Below, in pieces: positions 61,577 through 64,000 of a DNA stretch of 64,000 bases (the first letter of the stretch is position 1; each line of letters begins with the position of its first letter). The position numbers and the translations under genes are program-made. The notes under the pieces are model-generated. The model was not told the DNA's origin, did not search any database, and was given only the letters and a program-made list of their open reading frames with translations. The DNA is from Mycolicibacterium neoaurum ATCC 25795 (GTDB lineage: Bacteria > Actinomycetota > Actinomycetes > Mycobacteriales > Mycobacteriaceae), in assembly GCF_000691525.1 (NCBI RefSeq), contig NZ_JMDW01000001.1:87981-151980 (forward strand), in the 5' to 3' direction.

Positions 61577-62511
61577 CGCAATTACGCTCAGCCGTAGCGA
61601 CTTTCGCCGGGACATACCTGATCCCTGCTGGGCCATGGGCGGTGGCGTTGTCCGGTGGTGCCGATTCGCTGGCGCTCGCGGCGGTGGCCGCGATGCTGCG
61701 ACCGACGACCGCGCTGATCGTCGACCATGGACTGCAGGACGGTTCGGATCGGGTGGCCGCCACTGCGCGTGACCAGGCGATGCAGCTCGGATGTGTTGAC
61801 GCACAGGTCCTTCGAGTCGAGGTGGGTGCAGCCGGTGGCCCGGAAGCGGCCGCACGGATCGCGCGTTATCGCGCGCTTGACGGCGGCCGCGACGGTATGC
61901 CGGTGTTGCTCGGGCACACACTCGATGACCAGGCCGAGACGGTGCTGCTGGGCCTCGGGCGCGGTTCGGGTGCCCGTTCGATCGCCGGGATGCGTCCGCT
62001 CGATGATCCGTGGTGTCGGCCGCTTCTGGGGCAGCGTCGCGCCATGACGGTGGCAGCCTGCGCCGAGCTGGGGCTGACACCCTGGCACGATCCGCACAAC
62101 ACCGATCCCCGTTTCACCAGGGTCCGGTTGCGTACCGAGGTGCTCCCGCTGCTTGAGGAGGTGCTCGGCGGTGGCGTCGCGGCGGCGCTGGCCCGCACCG
62201 CCACCGCGCTGCGGGAGGACTCCGAGGCGTTGGACGCGTTGGCCGACACCCACGCGACCGGTGGCGACACCCTGGACGTCTCAGCTCTGGCGGTTCTGCC
62301 CAGCGCGGTCCGCCGCCGGGTGATCCGCGCCTGGCTGCTGGGACGCGGCGCCTGCGATCTCAACGACGGCCAGCTGCGCGCCGTGGAGGCCCTGATCACG
62401 CAATGGCGCGGTCAGGGTGGGGTGGCGGTGCCCAATGAAGTGCCCGTTGAGCGGTTGTTCGTGGCCCGCCGGGACGGGCTGCTGACGCTCTACCGTGAAC
62501 CCGTCGGGTGA
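61555..62511 (+). CDS. tilS: tRNA(Ile)-lysidine synthetase
   Basis: Modifies C34 of the CAU-anticodon tRNA-Ile to lysidine, using ATP. The 318 residues have the PP-loop SGGADS (33-38), the second motif [12 protein letters not shown], and a substrate-binding helical region. It lacks the long C-terminal domains of E. coli TilS, as is usual in actinobacteria. Overlaps the zincin gene by 22 nt. Ortholog of Rv3625c. Confidence 0.95.
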   Translation: MDRSGPVAQLRSAVATFAGTYLIPAGPWAVALSGGADSLALAAVAAMLRPTTALIVDHGLQDGSDRVAATARDQAMQLGCVDAQVLRVEVGAAGGPEAAARIARYRALDGGRDGMPVLLGHTLDDQAETVLLGLGRGSGARSIAGMRPLDDPWCRPLLGQRRAMTVAACAELGLTPWHDPHNTDPRFTRVRLRTEVLPLLEEVLGGGVAAALARTATALREDSEALDALADTHATGGDTLDVSALAVLPSAVRRRVIRAWLLGRGACDLNDGQLRAVEALITQWRGQGGVAVPNEVPVERLFVARRDGLLTLYREPVG

Positions 62512-62530
62512 GCACCGCTACGCTGTGGGC

Positions 62531-63100
62531 GTGACTGCGGAGTTGTATCCCGGCGACATCAAGTCGGTCTTGCTATCCGAAGACGAGATCAAGGCCAAGA
62601 CTGCCGAACTCGCCGCCCAGATCGCCGCCGATTATCGTGCCGGCGACGGTGACCAGGATCTGCTCCTGATCACGGTGCTCAAGGGTGCCGTCATGTTCGT
62701 GACCGACCTGGCCCGTGCCATCGCGGTGCCCACCCAATTGGAGTTCATGGCGGTCAGCTCCTACGGATCCTCTACGTCGTCCTCGGGCGTGGTGCGCATC
62801 CTCAAGGACTTGGACCGCGATATCCACGACCGCGACGTGCTGATCGTCGAAGACATCATCGACTCGGGCCTGACGCTGTCCTGGTTGTTGCGCAACCTCG
62901 CGACGCGCAATCCCCGGTCGCTGCGCGTCTGCACGCTTTTGCGCAAGCCTGATGCGGTGCGTGCCGACGTGGACGTCACCTATATCGGTTTCGACATCCC
63001 CAATGAGTTCGTGGTCGGCTACGGCCTCGACTACGCCGAGCGATACCGCGATCTGCCCTATATCGGCACGCTGGAGCCGAAGGTCTACCAGTCGCCGTAG
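62531..63100 (+). CDS. hpt: Hypoxanthine-guanine phosphoribosyltransferase
   Basis: Purine-salvage enzyme making IMP and GMP from the bases and PRPP. The PRPP motif is [13 protein letters not shown] (103-115); [12 protein letters not shown] and [20 protein letters not shown] are typical. The GTG at 62531 lies 6 nt after TACGCT, so a leaderless start is preferred over the upstream ATG at 62495, which would overlap tilS and add 12 residues. Product 189 residues. In M. tuberculosis ftsH follows; here a DUF222 gene does. Confidence 0.95.
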   Translation: MTAELYPGDIKSVLLSEDEIKAKTAELAAQIAADYRAGDGDQDLLLITVLKGAVMFVTDLARAIAVPTQLEFMAVSSYGSSTSSSGVVRILKDLDRDIHDRDVLIVEDIIDSGLTLSWLLRNLATRNPRSLRVCTLLRKPDAVRADVDVTYIGFDIPNEFVVGYGLDYAERYRDLPYIGTLEPKVYQSP

Positions 63101-63147
63101 CTGGTGCCGGTGCGAGAATTCTCCTTGCGGGGATGAGTCTTTCGGCG

Positions 63148-63168
63148 TACAGTCGAACATAAGTTCGA
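63148..63168 (+). promoter_or_regulatory. LexA (SOS) box overlapping a -10 element
   Basis: TCGAAC-ATAA-GTTCGA at 63153-63168 is a perfect mycobacterial SOS box (TCGAAC-N4-GTTCGA). It abuts a -10-like TACAGT (63148-63153). It stands 155 nt upstream of the DUF222 gene and 47 nt after hpt. Confidence 0.85.
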
Positions 63169-63323
63169 ATGCGCCGCGGTTCCCGATCCTCGGATTTTGG
63201 TGAGCCGCAGACCGCGACTCCGGTCGCCGCGAGGTTCGACGGTCCCTGTTCGGGGGATTGTGCGGGCTGTGTGTGTTTGATGGTGCCCGTTGGTGGGTGC
63301 TGTGGGGGAAGTCGGTATCCGTT

Positions 63324-64000
63324 ATGGACGCCAGCTGTCTGGATGCGTTTGTTGACGCTTTGATCGATGAGCTTGTTCCGGTGTCGCCGGAGGGTGATGT
63401 CGGGCCGAGTTTGGGGCGGTTGGTGGATTGTCCGCGGCCGGTGGTCGATGACGAGGTCTTGCTGGCGGTACTGGCCGCGGCGGTGGCGGCGCGGAATCTG
63501 TTGGATGTCGTGATCGCCTCGGCGGTGGTGGCCGCTGAGCGGGTGGGTGTGCCGGGGCGGCGGCATCTACGCAGCGGGGCTGATCTGCTGAGGTTGGTGG
63601 GGATGGCTCCGGGTGCGGCGGTGCGGGCGGTGCGGGTGGGCCGGATGGCACCGGCGTTGCCGGCGCTGACGACCGCGCAGCGGTTGGGTGGGATCGGTAT
63701 CGAGTTCGCCGACGCCGTCGGCAAAGGAGTCACGCATATCGAATCGCGGGTGGCGTTGTCCGACGACGATCGGGCGGCGGTGGTGACCAAACTGATGGTG
63801 CAGACCACCCCGGCTGAGGTGGCGGCGAAGGCTAGGGCGATCGCCCTCGACCGGATCGCGGCGCTACCGGTCGAGCAGCGTGTGGTGCCGGTCGCCGAGG
63901 ACACCACGTTGAATGAGATGACCGTGGTGCAGAACGCTGAGGGCCGGTTCGAGGCGACCCTCGATCTGGACATAGGGACTGGGGAAGAGCTGTGTGCGGC
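63324..64000 (+). CDS. DUF222 / 13E12-repeat family protein, N-terminal part (3' end outside window)
   Basis: The frame is open from ATG 63324 to the end of the window, 225 complete codons. It shows the DUF222 domain: RSGADLLRLVGMAPGAAVRAVR, VALSDDDRAAVVTKLMVQTTPAEV and the VPVAEDTTLNEMTV...GRFEATLDLDIGTGEEL block. Full-length members usually end in an HNH endonuclease motif, here beyond the window. Several M. tuberculosis members have SOS boxes, and one lies upstream here, so induction by DNA damage is likely. The 155-nt stretch between box and ATG is unusually G/T-rich on this strand and may be a long leader. Confidence 0.85.
   Translation, partial: MDASCLDAFVDALIDELVPVSPEGDVGPSLGRLVDCPRPVVDDEVLLAVLAAAVAARNLLDVVIASAVVAAERVGVPGRRHLRSGADLLRLVGMAPGAAVRAVRVGRMAPALPALTTAQRLGGIGIEFADAVGKGVTHIESRVALSDDDRAAVVTKLMVQTTPAEVAAKARAIALDRIAALPVEQRVVPVAEDTTLNEMTVVQNAEGRFEATLDLDIGTGEELCA

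Noticed and set aside
63169..63363. 64-codon frame starting immediately after the LexA box
   Set aside because: Cys/Gly/Arg-rich, no ribosome-binding site, overlaps the DUF222 start in another frame; more likely leader sequence.
1..64000. CRISPR arrays, insertion sequences, rRNA, origin of replication
   Set aside because: No regularly spaced repeats, transposase genes, rRNA-like sequence or DnaA-box clusters were seen.

Overview
The window is a high-GC actinobacterial chromosome segment from a non-tuberculous, probably environmental, mycobacterium (Mycobacterium/Mycolicibacterium). The evidence is gene order: crp, nth, a TlpA-like protein, a NUDIX hydrolase, marP, ephE, acs, the Rv3660c-Rv3654c Tad-like cluster, cspA, topA, a class III cyclase, holB, tRNA-Thr, ppa, dacB, tilS and hpt follow the order of M. 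tuberculosis Rv3677c down to Rv3624c, read in reverse. Rv numbers here come from memory of H37Rv, not from a search. Many genes have an ATG or GTG start 6-7 nt after a TANNNT hexamer, the signature of mycobacterial leaderless transcripts, and this was used to choose starts.

Layout. 1-11.4 kb: conserved core (RNase-like MBL protein, Crp, endonuclease III, redox and protease genes, acetyl-CoA synthetase, a HAD phosphatase). Two intergenic regions hold small RNAs: an Ms1/MTS2823-like RNA (about 10.13-10.45 kb, minus strand) and 6C RNA (about 11.56-11.66 kb). 11.8-16.2 kb: a compact Tad/Flp-like pilus cluster with 4-nt overlaps. 16.2-28.6 kb: Rv3651-like protein, MrfA-type helicase, cspA, topA, cyclase, holB, tRNA-Thr(CGT), acyltransferase and TetR regulator. 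28.6-38.3 kb: a minus-strand run ending in a Rv3635-like membrane protein and galE, preceded by a translationally coupled trio: a Pls/PosA-type single-module NRPS, a short M1 zinc peptidase and a MOP-type flippase-like protein.

38.5-58.5 kb is accessory and, from memory, absent from the matching place in M. tuberculosis. It encodes a complete route from D-glucarate to 2-oxoglutarate: GudD, KdgD and 2-oxoglutarate-semialdehyde dehydrogenase. It also has a second glucarate-dehydratase-like enolase, two D-2-hydroxyacid dehydrogenases, a five-gene Opp/Dpp-type ABC importer, a TauE/SafE carrier, and LysR, IclR and TetR regulators. Two promoters in this region carry clear palindromes. A nearly symmetrical 66-bp palindrome separates lysR from the first hydroxyacid dehydrogenase gene.

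58.6-64 kb returns to core genes (ppa, dacB, zincin, tilS, hpt). The window ends in a truncated DUF222/13E12 gene preceded by a perfect mycobacterial LexA box. No CRISPR array, insertion sequence, prophage or replication origin was seen.
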